Below are positions 51,943 through 60,241 of a stretch of 64,000 bases of DNA, piece after piece. The DNA lies in contig CP107199.1 in NCBI GenBank assembly GCA_025758065.1, positions 2,329,501 through 2,393,500 on the forward strand. The letters run 5' to 3'. The notes under the pieces are model-generated. The model worked only from the letters and a program-made list of their open reading frames with translations. It was not told where the DNA came from and did not search any database. Every line of letters begins with the position of its first letter. Positions within the stretch are counted from its first letter, which is position 1. A program made the translations under genes and the position numbers. Source of the stretch: Lachnospiraceae bacterium (GTDB lineage Bacteria; Bacillota; Clostridia; Lachnospirales; Lachnospiraceae).

Positions 51943-52165
51943 ATGTCCTCCCATGGGTTTTTATGTACTCGCGGAGTCTTTCCTGCACTTGCCTTTGCGG
52001 CCGATTTTCCGCCAGTTGCACCCGAATTTCAGAGGCGGACGCAACGCCAACGCCTCAGAAATTTGGGCACAATTGACAACAAATCTTTTCGCAAAATCAA
52101 GTACAAAAAGATTCCGAGAGTACATTTTTCACAAAATCAGGCACAGAAAGATTCCGGGAGAACAT
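51943..52165 (+). repeat. Nested hairpin repeat: copy C inside an older copy
   Basis: The inner copy (51963-52125; ATGTACTCGCGGAGTC to GATTCCGAGAGTACAT) is nearly identical to copy B. It is flanked on both sides by T runs and by an outer pair of ends, ATGTCCTCCC (51943) and ATTCCGGGAGAACAT (52151-52165), as if it had inserted into an earlier element. The composite ends about 10 bases before the ribosome site of the aldo-keto reductase gene. The 110 bases between the adhesin stop and this repeat are AT-rich with nothing recognisable. Confidence 0.85.
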
Positions 52166-52190
52166 AAAAAACAGCAGGAGGAAAAGTTCC

Positions 52191-53219
52191 ATGAATAAGA
52201 TCATACTTGGCAAAACAGGGATTATTATTGAGAAACAGGGCTTTGGATGTCTGCCGATTCAGCGTATCAGTCAACAGGATGCAGTGTATCTGCTGCACAA
52301 GGCTTATGATGGAGGCATTAATTTTTTTGATACGGCCCGGGCTTACTCAGACAGTGAGCAGAAGGTGGGAGCAGCATTTTCAGATATGCGTGACCACGTT
52401 GTTCTGGCAACAAAGACCGGAGCAAAAACGGCAGAGGAATTCTGGAAAGACCTGGAAACAAGTCTTCGCACTTTAAAGACAGATTATATTGATATTTATC
52501 AGTTCCACAATCCGTCATTCTGCCCTCAGCCAGGTGGAGAAGACGGTCTTTACGATGCAGCTCTTAAAGCAAAAGAACAGGGGAAAATCCGTCATATTTC
52601 CATAACAAACCACCGTTTGACAGTAGCACACCAGGCCATTGATTCCGGGCTTTATGAAACACTGCAGTTTCCGTTCAGTTATCTTGCCGGTGAGCAGGAG
52701 ATGAAGCTTGTACAAAAATGCCGTGAAAAGAATATGGGATTTATTGCCATGAAAGGTATGGCAGGTGGTCTTATACAGGATGGCATTACAGCAGCTGCAT
52801 GGATGGACACACAGGAGGGCGTTGTTCCAATCTGGGGTGTACAGCGGGAAAGCGAACTGGATCAGTTCCTTAAGTGTATCAGAGAAGGGGCAGAGCTGAC
52901 AAAAGAACGTCTGGAGACTATCGAAAAAGACCGCAAAGAACTATGCGGCGAGTTCTGCCGTGGCTGCGGATACTGTATGCCATGTCCGGCAGGCATTGAA
53001 ATTAACCAGTGCGCCCGTATGTCTCTTATGCTTAGAAGAGCTCCGGCGGCTGCATGGCTGACTGAATCCTGGCAGCAGAAAATGCACCAGATTGAAAACT
53101 GCCTTCACTGTGGCCACTGCATGTCCAAATGTCCATACGGTCTCAACACGCCAGAACTATTGCAGGCAAATTACGAAGACTATTGGAAGGTGCTTGAGGA
53201 GAGTAAAAAGGAGAAATAA
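52191..53219 (+). CDS. Aldo/keto reductase with C-terminal 4Fe-4S ferredoxin domain
   Basis: 342 residues. The barrel domain opens with LGKTGIIIEKQGFGCLPIQRIS and has GGINFFDTARAYSDSE with the catalytic Asp and Tyr, then FWKDLETSLRTLKTDYIDIYQFHNP. The C-terminal 60 residues hold two iron-sulfur motifs (CGEFCRGCGYCMPCPAGI and CLHCGHCMSKCPYG). Such enzymes are common in anaerobes and transfer electrons between ferredoxin-like clusters and an NAD(P)H-linked reductase. The substrate is unknown. AGGAGGAAAAG precedes the ATG. Confidence 0.92.
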   Translation: MNKIILGKTGIIIEKQGFGCLPIQRISQQDAVYLLHKAYDGGINFFDTARAYSDSEQKVGAAFSDMRDHVVLATKTGAKTAEEFWKDLETSLRTLKTDYIDIYQFHNPSFCPQPGGEDGLYDAALKAKEQGKIRHISITNHRLTVAHQAIDSGLYETLQFPFSYLAGEQEMKLVQKCREKNMGFIAMKGMAGGLIQDGITAAAWMDTQEGVVPIWGVQRESELDQFLKCIREGAELTKERLETIEKDRKELCGEFCRGCGYCMPCPAGIEINQCARMSLMLRRAPAAAWLTESWQQKMHQIENCLHCGHCMSKCPYGLNTPELLQANYEDYWKVLEESKKEK

Positions 53220-53236
53220 AATTAAGGTGAAGGATT

Positions 53237-53274
53237 GGATGCTGCTTTGTAAGAAGCGGCATCCAGTCTTTTTT
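53237..53274 (+). terminator. Terminator of the aldo/keto reductase gene
   Basis: TGGATGCTGCTT (53237-53248) pairs with AAGCGGCATCCA (53254-53265), followed by GTCTTTTTTT. Confidence 0.85.
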
Positions 53275-53390
53275 TCTCAATTTTGCCTTTTTCCACAGAC
53301 ACCGGTATTTCCTGTGCAGCCGGTACATCCCACTGTCTGTTCTCACTGAAAGCAAAACATTTTCTTATTCATTTTAGTATGATTCTTTTC

Positions 53391-54110
53391 TTATTCCATG
53401 ATTTTTCCATCAATACTTATCGTTACAACCTGCCATGGAATAAACTTTCCGCTGTTTTGAAGAGCTTTTTTGGCAGCCATTTCAAGCCCACCGCAGCATG
53501 GAACTTCCATTCTTACGATCGTTACACTTTGGATATTATTATTTTGAATGATTGCAGTCAGTTTCTCACTATAATCCACCTGATCTAATTTTGGACAGCC
53601 AATTAATGTGACCTTATTCCGGATAAAATCCTGATGAAAGCTTGCGTAAGCGTAAGCAGTACAATCAGCTGCGATTAAAAGCTTTGCATCGTTAAAATAT
53701 GGTGCACTGACTGGAGCCAGTTTAATCTGTACTGGCCAGTTCTGAAGCTTTGATACCGAATTTGCGGCTGAAGATGATTTTACAGACTCAGGTGTTTCCA
53801 TTCGCTGGATCTGCATGATTTTAGATCCTGGACAGCCGGTATGAAGGGACATTGCCTGTTTTTTGGCAGCTGTTGTTTTCTGAGCTTCTTTCACAGCTTC
53901 TTCATTATATGCAGGTGCTTCTCTTTCCTCAAATGAAATTGCTCCAGTAGGACATTCCGGGAGACAATCTCCCAATCCGTCACAGAAATGTTCTCTTACT
54001 AGTTCGGCTTTTCCGGCGATGATATCAATGGCACCTTCGTGGCAGGCAATTGCGCAGGCACCGCAGCCGTTACATTTTTCTTTATCAATCCGGATAATCT
54101 TTCTTATCAT
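53391..54110 (-). CDS. 4Fe-4S ferredoxin-type protein with an extra Cys-rich domain
   Basis: 239 residues. The N-terminus carries two 4Fe-4S motifs (KCNGCGACAIACHEGAI and CDGLGDCLPECPTGAI). After a linker, a second domain has conserved Cys (TGCPGSK, AADCTAYAYASF, LIGCPKLD, MEVPCCGGLE). This plan recurs beside Crp/Fnr regulators in clostridia. It probably shuttles electrons in a redox or oxidative-stress response. It is divergent from the regulator at 54209 across about 100 bases. Confidence 0.88.
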   Translation of the reverse strand: MIRKIIRIDKEKCNGCGACAIACHEGAIDIIAGKAELVREHFCDGLGDCLPECPTGAISFEEREAPAYNEEAVKEAQKTTAAKKQAMSLHTGCPGSKIMQIQRMETPESVKSSSAANSVSKLQNWPVQIKLAPVSAPYFNDAKLLIAADCTAYAYASFHQDFIRNKVTLIGCPKLDQVDYSEKLTAIIQNNNIQSVTIVRMEVPCCGGLEMAAKKALQNSGKFIPWQVVTISIDGKIME

Positions 54111-54160
54111 TTTTACCCTCCGTTAATAGTATTTAACTTTTGTTTCTGTTAGAATTATAG

Positions 54161-54180
54161 TATAATAAATACAACTTGTA
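54161..54180 (+). promoter_or_regulatory. Promoter region and palindrome between the Fe-S gene and Crp/Fnr gene
   Basis: TATAAT at 54161-54166 faces the + strand regulator. TACAACTTGTA (54170-54180), an 11-base palindrome, lies at about the expected start point and could bind the regulator. No clear -35 is visible. Confidence 0.4.
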
Positions 54181-54208
54181 TGTTTGATTTCCAACAGGAG
54201 GGAAGATT

Positions 54209-54901
54209 TTGAAAAAATATTTACCTATTCTAAGAAACAGTCCATTTTTTAAAGGTCTTTCTGATAACGAGATATTATCCATATTGCACTGTGTAAACGG
54301 AACAATAATTTCCAAAGAACGAGATTCTTATATTTTCAGGGCAGGAGATTCTACCGATGTAATGGGGCTTGTGATATCAGGCTGTGTTCTTGTTATTCAG
54401 GAAGATCTTTGGGGACATCGTAATATTCTGTCCAAATGTCATACCGGTGATTTTTTTGGAGAACCATATGCAGCAAGCCCGGGGGCTGTTCTGAATATCA
54501 GTGTGGTAGCTGATGGGGATTGTGAGATTATTTTTTTTAATATCCAGAGGCTTCTGGTTACTTGTCCAACGGCATGTGAACATCATCAGAAGCTGATCCG
54601 AAACCTGGTCAGTGTCTTGGCAAATAAGATACTGATCCTGAACGATAAGATCACACACATTGGCAAGCGAACGACCAGGGATAAACTATTATCGTATCTG
54701 TCAGCAGAGTCGGCCAGACAGTCCTCCTTATCCTTTGATATTCCCTTTGACCGGCAGCAGTTGGCAGATTATCTTTGCATTGACCGTGCGGCAATGTCTA
54801 CGGAGATATCAAAGTTACAAAAAGAAGGATTTATAAAAACAAATCGGAATCATTTTGAATTAACTGTTTCTGATGATGAGGATTTAAGAATAAAAATGTG
54901 A
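54209..54901 (+). CDS. Crp/Fnr-family transcriptional regulator
   Basis: 230 residues: a cyclic-nucleotide-binding-like beta barrel (residues about 20-130; GDSTDVMGLVISGCVLVI, GDFFGEP) and a C-terminal winged helix (FDRQQLADYLCIDRAAMSTEISKLQKEGFIKT). There is no N-terminal FNR cysteine cluster, so oxygen sensing through Fe-S is unlikely. The TTG start is six bases from GGAGGG. The divergent Fe-S protein gene is the obvious target. Confidence 0.92.
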   Translation: MKKYLPILRNSPFFKGLSDNEILSILHCVNGTIISKERDSYIFRAGDSTDVMGLVISGCVLVIQEDLWGHRNILSKCHTGDFFGEPYAASPGAVLNISVVADGDCEIIFFNIQRLLVTCPTACEHHQKLIRNLVSVLANKILILNDKITHIGKRTTRDKLLSYLSAESARQSSLSFDIPFDRQQLADYLCIDRAAMSTEISKLQKEGFIKTNRNHFELTVSDDEDLRIKM

Positions 54902-54911
54902 TATATATTAG

Positions 54912-54976
54912 TATAGTGGTTCAGTTATCAAGAAAAATAATTAAGCATTTTTATAATGAACCGGTATATGTAGCTG
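54912..54976 (-). mobile_element. Isolated right end of an IS3-family element
   Basis: About 65 bases starting TATAGTGGTTCAGTT match, in inverted orientation, the right end of the IS at 62698-63720 (GGTTCA...TATAATGAACC...TATATGTAGCTGA, with few differences). The rest of the element is gone. It marks the left edge of the island, and the next gene's ribosome site follows directly. Confidence 0.75.
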
Positions 54977-54990
54977 ATGGGGGTGAAACC

Positions 54991-56226
54991 ATGGCATATA
55001 GTGAATTAATTAAAAACTTTAATAAGATACGTGATTACATGCGCGATTTTTATGTCTATGGTTTCAAAAGCCGGGATGATTATACGAAGAAAAGTGCCAG
55101 GTCTTATGATGACGAGAAACGTCGCATAGAGAGCTGGCTTGGTGAGTATATGAAATTCCATCAGACTGCTGATGGTAAGAATGTATTTCTATCAATTGAT
55201 AGCAGAGTAACCAGACACAATCCGCTTTATAAGGCCTGGAAGACAAAGAGCTTTACGGACGGGGATATTACACTTCATTTTATCATTATGGATATTCTTT
55301 CAGATGGCCAGGAACGGTCACTTGTGGCTATTGTGTCTCAAGTGGACCAATATCTGAGTGCTTTTGATCATGCAAGAGTATTTGACATTTCTACGATCAG
55401 AAAAAAACTTAACGAATACGTAAAAGAAGGATTGCTGGTAAGCAGGAAGAACGGTAAGATGATGTTATACCGTCGTACAGAAGAGCTTGAAATGCCAGGT
55501 ACGGATGTTTTGGATTTCTTTTCAGAAACTGCACCATGTGGTGTGATTGGATCGTTTCTGAAAGATAAAACAAATGACATAGCTGACAATTTTGCATTTA
55601 AACATCATTACATAACCGGTGCAATGGACAGTGAAGTTTTGTGTACAATACTGGAAGCAATTCATGAAAAAAGAAATGTAACAGTTGAAATGCTCCATCG
55701 TAGGAAAAATCGTGTTACAGAATCGAATGTCGTTCCGCTTCGGATAATGATCAGTGTGCAGAGTGGAAGGCAATATATGATGGCCTATGCTCCATATTTT
55801 AAACGGATAACAGCGTATCGTCTTGATAATATTTTTGCTGTTAAAAATGGTGAGATTGCAGACCGATTTGATGAACTAAGAGATAAACTGAATGGAATGC
55901 AGCAACACATGTGGGGAGTAGCTACAGACAGCCGGTCGGGAAATCGCATGGAACATATTGAATTTACAGTTTGGTATGACGATGGAGAACAGCATATACC
56001 AAGGCGATTAGAGCGCGAGAAACGAATCGGAAAGGTGGAATATATTGATGAACATACATGCCGTTTTTTAGCTGATGTTTATGATGCAAGTGAGCTGATA
56101 CCATGGATACGTACCTTTATCTGTCGAATCACAGATATTTCAATTTCAAATAAATTTTTGGAAATACAGTTTAAAAAAGATTTGCAGACGATGTATGAGA
56201 TGTATGGAATGGAAGGGGAGAAATGA
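54991..56226 (+). CDS. WYL-domain transcriptional regulator, first of two
   Basis: About 411 residues from the ATG at 54991 (after GGGGGTG). An N-terminal DNA-binding region (DITLHFIIMDILSDGQERSL ... VFDISTIRKKLNEYVKEGLLVSRK) is followed by a WYL-type ligand domain (ILEAIHEKRNVTVEMLHRRKNRV ... VVPLRIMISVQSGRQYMMAYA). WYL proteins sense nucleic-acid-related ligands. The reading frame stays open back to 54898 through the IS remnant, which is incidental. It overlaps the second WYL gene and lies upstream of rtcB, so it likely controls RNA repair. Confidence 0.82.
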   Translation: MAYSELIKNFNKIRDYMRDFYVYGFKSRDDYTKKSARSYDDEKRRIESWLGEYMKFHQTADGKNVFLSIDSRVTRHNPLYKAWKTKSFTDGDITLHFIIMDILSDGQERSLVAIVSQVDQYLSAFDHARVFDISTIRKKLNEYVKEGLLVSRKNGKMMLYRRTEELEMPGTDVLDFFSETAPCGVIGSFLKDKTNDIADNFAFKHHYITGAMDSEVLCTILEAIHEKRNVTVEMLHRRKNRVTESNVVPLRIMISVQSGRQYMMAYAPYFKRITAYRLDNIFAVKNGEIADRFDELRDKLNGMQQHMWGVATDSRSGNRMEHIEFTVWYDDGEQHIPRRLEREKRIGKVEYIDEHTCRFLADVYDASELIPWIRTFICRITDISISNKFLEIQFKKDLQTMYEMYGMEGEK

Positions 56227-56228
56227 TC

Positions 56229-57137
56229 ATGCTGTTTCATGAAATTTACAGTACATATTTTCAAACCGTAGGGAAAATCTTAACAGAAGCAGTGGAGCAT
56301 CCGCTTACGACTGGAGAAATCAGTTCAATCATTCAGAATCATGCATTTGAAGAAAGTGCATTGAATATTCCAGAGTCTTTGGGAATGGCACGCTGGCAAT
56401 TATTGAAAGAAGATGGAACAACCATTCTTAGAAAAAAGCCAACTATGCCCCTTACGATTTTGCAGAAACGCTGGATCAATGCGATCGCATTAGATCCAAG
56501 AATACGTTTGTTTACGGATCGACCAGTTGTATTTTCAGATGTGGAACCGTTATTTCTTCCAGAAGATATTTACGTCTTTGATAAGTATTCAGATGGTGAT
56601 CCGTATGAGAATGAAGAATATATTCGGAACTTCCGTTTGATATTGGATGCGATCAGGCATCAGTATCCGATTCAGATCAGTATTAGAAATCGTCATGGGG
56701 AACGAGTAACAACCAGGACAATTCCTGAATATTTGGAATATTCCGAGAAAGATGATAAATTTCGTTTGATTGGTACAGGAAGCAAATTGGGAAATACGAT
56801 TAATCTTGGCAGGATCACTTCTTGTGAAAAGTGCGGGAATCAACAGGGAAAGATTGGAAAAAGAAATCTGCCGCAGCCGCGCAAAGTGATATTTGAACTG
56901 GTTGATGACCGGAATGCTTTGGAACGTGTTCTGCTGCACTTCGCACACTTTGAAAAACAAGTCGGGAAAATAGATGATCGAAAATATCAGGTGACATTAC
57001 ATTATGATAAAGAGGACGAAACAGAGATTTTAATTCGTGTTCTTTCGTTTGGACCAATGATTCGCGTTGTGAAGCCCAGGGCATTCATTAATTTAATAAA
57101 GGGCAGATTGTCAGATCAAAAAAGTTGTGGACTGTAA
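56229..57137 (+). CDS. WYL-domain protein, second of two
   Basis: About 302 residues. A helical N-terminus (SIIQNHAFEESALNIPESL) is followed by a WYL-like domain (LILDAIRHQYPIQISIRNRHGERV, RTIPEYLEYSEKDDKFRLIGTG), a Cys pair (CEKCGN) and a C-terminal WCX-like segment (ILIRVLSFGPMIRVVKPRAFINLI). It probably works as a partner of the preceding regulator. The ATG at 56229 is eight bases after GGGGAG; an ATG at 56223 lies in the overlap. A terminator follows. Confidence 0.78.
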   Translation: MLFHEIYSTYFQTVGKILTEAVEHPLTTGEISSIIQNHAFEESALNIPESLGMARWQLLKEDGTTILRKKPTMPLTILQKRWINAIALDPRIRLFTDRPVVFSDVEPLFLPEDIYVFDKYSDGDPYENEEYIRNFRLILDAIRHQYPIQISIRNRHGERVTTRTIPEYLEYSEKDDKFRLIGTGSKLGNTINLGRITSCEKCGNQQGKIGKRNLPQPRKVIFELVDDRNALERVLLHFAHFEKQVGKIDDRKYQVTLHYDKEDETEILIRVLSFGPMIRVVKPRAFINLIKGRLSDQKSCGL

Positions 57138-57155
57138 AAGTTCGCAACTTTTTTT
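57119..57155 (+). terminator. Terminator after the WYL pair
   Basis: AAAGTTG (57121-57127) pairs with CAACTTT (57145-57151) and a T run follows. It overlaps the last codons of the second WYL gene and separates the regulators from rtcB. The 150 bases beyond contain a 40-codon open fragment with a C-x2-C (RNICQKCFVEKGCV), apparently debris. Confidence 0.6.
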
Positions 57156-57306
57156 CCATGAAAAAAAGAACCGGAAGAGATAAACTTAGATCATAGCAAA
57201 GCACATGAGGAACAGGATCTTGCCGGTGGACTTAAAATCCGCTGGGTAGCAGATGGCCGTCGTAATATCTGTCAGAAATGCTTTGTTGAGAAAGGATGTG
57301 TTTAAA

Positions 57307-58578
57307 ATGTTTGAAATAAAAGGAAAAATCACAACAGCAATCTGCTACGCAAAAGTTGTAGAAGATGAGGCAATCGGGCAGATCCGGAGAATGTGTGATC
57401 ATGATCTGACAAAGGGAAGCAAGGTACGGATCATGCCTGATGTCCATGCAGGAAAAGGCTGCACGATCGGGACGACCATGACAGTTACAGATAAGATTTG
57501 TCCGAATATTGTAGGAGTCGATATTGGTTGTGGAATGTATACTGTAAAGCTGCAGGATCAGGTGATCGATTTTGAAAAAATAGATGAAGCATGCCATTAT
57601 GTTCCTTCTGGAATGAACGTATGGGAAGGAAGAATGGAGAGGTTTGATTTGACGCAGCTTAAATGTTATAGATCTTTGCGAGATGCAAAGCGATTGGAAA
57701 GATCGCTTGGAACACTGGGCGGAGGAAACCACTTTATAGAGGTTGATAAGGCAAAGGATGGTGTATATTATTTAGTCATTCATTCAGGAAGCCGGAATTT
57801 GGGAAAACAGGTGGCTGAGTTTTATCAACAGATGGCAATTGATCTGCATGCGGGAAAAGAAGAGTATTTCATAAAGCGAGATGAGATTATCCGTACATAC
57901 AAAGAGCAGGGAAGAAGAGCAGAAATCCAGGAGGCATTGAAGCAGTTAAAACAGGATTATGAGACGCAGGATCTGGATGTGCCAGAAGATATCTGCTGGC
58001 TTTATGGACCATTTATGGATGATTACCTGCATGATATTGAAATCTGCCAGCGTTTTGCAAGAAGGAGCAGGGAGCGCATGGCGGAAATTATTATTGAAAG
58101 AACCAAAATGACGCAAGCAGAAGCTTTTCATACCATTCATAATTATATTGATGTCGATGAAATGATTCTTAGAAAGGGTGCAATTGCCGCACATGCCGGT
58201 GAAAAAGTATTAATACCGATTAATATGAGAGATGGTTCCATTCTTGCTGTTGGAAAAGGAAATGTGGAATGGAATAATTCAGCACCACATGGAGCCGGAA
58301 GGATCATGTCCAGAACAAAAGCGAAACAGTCCATTGATCTGGAGAAATACAAAGCATCCATGCAAGGTATTTATTCTACGTCAGTGAATGCAGATACATT
58401 AGATGAGGCACCCATGGCATATAAATCGCTTGCAGATATCATTGATGAGATAAGGGATTCTGTAGATATCATCGATATCATGAAACCGGTATATAATTTC
58501 AAAGCTTCAGATGGGGAGGTGCCTTGGAAAAAGAAGGGTGGCACAAATGAGAGAAAAGATACAGGATCAACTTCGTAG
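57307..58578 (+). CDS. rtcB: RNA-splicing ligase RtcB
   Basis: About 423 residues, the usual length. Metal-binding residues are visible in MPDVHAGKGCTIG, GVDIGCGM (the catalytic Cys), GTLGGGNHFIE and VIHSGSRNLG, and the guanylylated His in NSAPHGAGRIMSRTKAK. It joins 2',3'-cyclic phosphate (or 3'-phosphate) and 5'-OH RNA ends using GTP. The ATG at 57307 follows AAAGGATG. It lies between WYL regulators and a broken RlaP-like gene, an RNA-repair context. Confidence 0.95.
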   Translation: MFEIKGKITTAICYAKVVEDEAIGQIRRMCDHDLTKGSKVRIMPDVHAGKGCTIGTTMTVTDKICPNIVGVDIGCGMYTVKLQDQVIDFEKIDEACHYVPSGMNVWEGRMERFDLTQLKCYRSLRDAKRLERSLGTLGGGNHFIEVDKAKDGVYYLVIHSGSRNLGKQVAEFYQQMAIDLHAGKEEYFIKRDEIIRTYKEQGRRAEIQEALKQLKQDYETQDLDVPEDICWLYGPFMDDYLHDIEICQRFARRSRERMAEIIIERTKMTQAEAFHTIHNYIDVDEMILRKGAIAAHAGEKVLIPINMRDGSILAVGKGNVEWNNSAPHGAGRIMSRTKAKQSIDLEKYKASMQGIYSTSVNADTLDEAPMAYKSLADIIDEIRDSVDIIDIMKPVYNFKASDGEVPWKKKGGTNERKDTGSTS

Positions 58579-59025
58579 AATTTGCTGGTAAGTTTCGTGA
58601 TTTGATGGTTCATTTTTTCATCAAAGAAGACGTTGTATCATTACATTAGTATGGCCGAAGAAAATTATCGGGAATATCTTAAAGGTGATCTTGTCAGAGC
58701 AAAGAAATATTTCTACGTCCTGCACCCGGTACTGGCATGCCAATGGATTTTGAATTGGGGTACGCCTCCAACTATGTTGTTTTCAGAGTTGATAAAAGCA
58801 GAGCTGCCAGTAGAATTAATCGATGTAGTGAATCAATTGCTGGAATTAAAAATGATCTCGTCAGAGGCGAAGTTGATTAAAAGAATTCCGGAAATAAATG
58901 AATATCTTGATAAAAGTATTCTGGATATTAAAAGTGCAGTGAAATTACTAGAGGATAACCATACACCAGATTGGAAAGAGTTGAATCAATTGTTTTTGCG
59001 GGAAATAAACCGAGATATGGCATAA
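58547..59025 (+). pseudogene. Remnant of an RlaP-type nucleotidyltransferase
   Basis: An ATG at 58547 overlaps the end of rtcB and encodes MREKIQDQLRRI, then stops at 58589. In another frame from about 58606 the sequence resumes as LYHYISMAEENYREYLKGD, KKYFYVLHPVLACQWI and WGTPPTMLFSELI, the C-terminal half of RlaP/YcgL-like proteins that accompany RtcB. The nucleotidyltransferase core (GS and DxD motifs) is missing, so a deletion of roughly 100 codons removed activity. The 288 bases after it hold a promoter for fic (TTGGCA 59233, TATACT 59257, 18-base spacer) and unassigned debris. Confidence 0.75.
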
Positions 59026-59313
59026 TGTAAAAATTTACGATTCCATGATCTGGTTCTGGAAGATCAGCTTTGGACGTACCTTGCCGGACTTCATTTTCGA
59101 TGGAGCCCGGCTTTTAGACCTGCACACTCAAATGCGCATCCTATGTGATTAGTACAGTTATTTACGAAAAGATGTGCTAGAAGCAGTATTTCTTGTGGCG
59201 GCAAAAAACACAATATTAAAGTTTGAATCTCATTGGCATTTTTGCCGATGGTATGGTATACTATGCAATAGATTAACGTGTTTTTTGATGGAATTTATAG
59301 TGGAGGATAATAG

Positions 59314-60204
59314 ATGCGATATCTTTCTGTTGCTGAAATAGCAAAAAAATGGAATATGTCAGAGCGCAGTGTTAGAAATTACTGCGCCCAGGGGCGTGTG
59401 AACGGTGCGTTTCTTACCGGCAAGACATGGAACATTCCGGAAAGCGCAGAAAAACCGGAGCGCACCAACAAAAGAAAAGAAGAACCGATTACTTTGTTGG
59501 ATATCCTGAAAGAACAGAAGGCAAGTAGATACTCCGGTGGGATCTACCATAAAACACAGATTGATTTGACCTATAATTCCAACCATATGGAAGGAAGCCG
59601 CCTGACCCACGATCAAACCAGATACATCTTTGAAACCAATACTATTGGCGTAGAAAAAGAAGTACTGAATGTGGATGACGTAATCGAAACAGCAAATCAC
59701 TTCCGCTGCATTGACATGATTATTGATCATGCAAAAGCAGCTTTGACGGAGAAATTCATCAAAGAACTTCATTTAGTTTTGAAGAACGGTACCAGTGATT
59801 CCAGAAAAGATTGGTTTGCTGTTGGCAATTATAAGAAACTTCCTAATGAAGTCGGCGGCAGGGATACAGCCCTTCCGGAAGAAGTTGCCGATAAAATGAA
59901 GGTCTTGCTGACGGAATACAACGCCAAAGAAGAAAAGAACTTTGCGGATATTTTGGACTTTCATGTGAAGTTTGAGCGGATCCATCCGTTTCAGGATGGT
60001 AATGGGCGTGTGGGCAGGTTAATTATGTTTAAGGAGTGTCTGAAATACAATATCGTTCCATTTATCATTGAGGACAATCTGAAGATGTTCTATTATCGTG
60101 GATTGAAGGAATGGGACAACGAAAAAGGCTATCTGACAGATACTTGCCTGACCGCGCAGGACAAGTATAAAGCGTATTTGGATTATTTTAGGATTATGTA
60201 TTGA
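59314..60204 (+). CDS. Fic-domain AMPylase with N-terminal helix-turn-helix
   Basis: 296 residues. An N-terminal MerR/excisionase-like helix-turn-helix (LSVAEIAKKWNMSERSVRNYCAQGRV) precedes a Fic domain with the complete active site HPFQDGNGRVGRL (H224). An inhibitory motif S-x3-E-G (SNHMEG, S89-E93) lies before the Fic core, which places it among the self-inhibited class II Fic proteins. It would transfer AMP (or a related group) to protein hydroxyls. The start follows GTGGAGG. No separate antitoxin is needed with the internal inhibitor. Confidence 0.9.
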   Translation: MRYLSVAEIAKKWNMSERSVRNYCAQGRVNGAFLTGKTWNIPESAEKPERTNKRKEEPITLLDILKEQKASRYSGGIYHKTQIDLTYNSNHMEGSRLTHDQTRYIFETNTIGVEKEVLNVDDVIETANHFRCIDMIIDHAKAALTEKFIKELHLVLKNGTSDSRKDWFAVGNYKKLPNEVGGRDTALPEEVADKMKVLLTEYNAKEEKNFADILDFHVKFERIHPFQDGNGRVGRLIMFKECLKYNIVPFIIEDNLKMFYYRGLKEWDNEKGYLTDTCLTAQDKYKAYLDYFRIMY

Positions 60205-60241
60205 AATTGAACAAAACAATATGATGTATGGGGGTGAATAC

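Noticed and set aside
51943..52198. Short plus-strand frames across the hairpin repeat
   Set aside because: They are translations of the repeat element, and similar frames occur at the other copies with no coding constraint.
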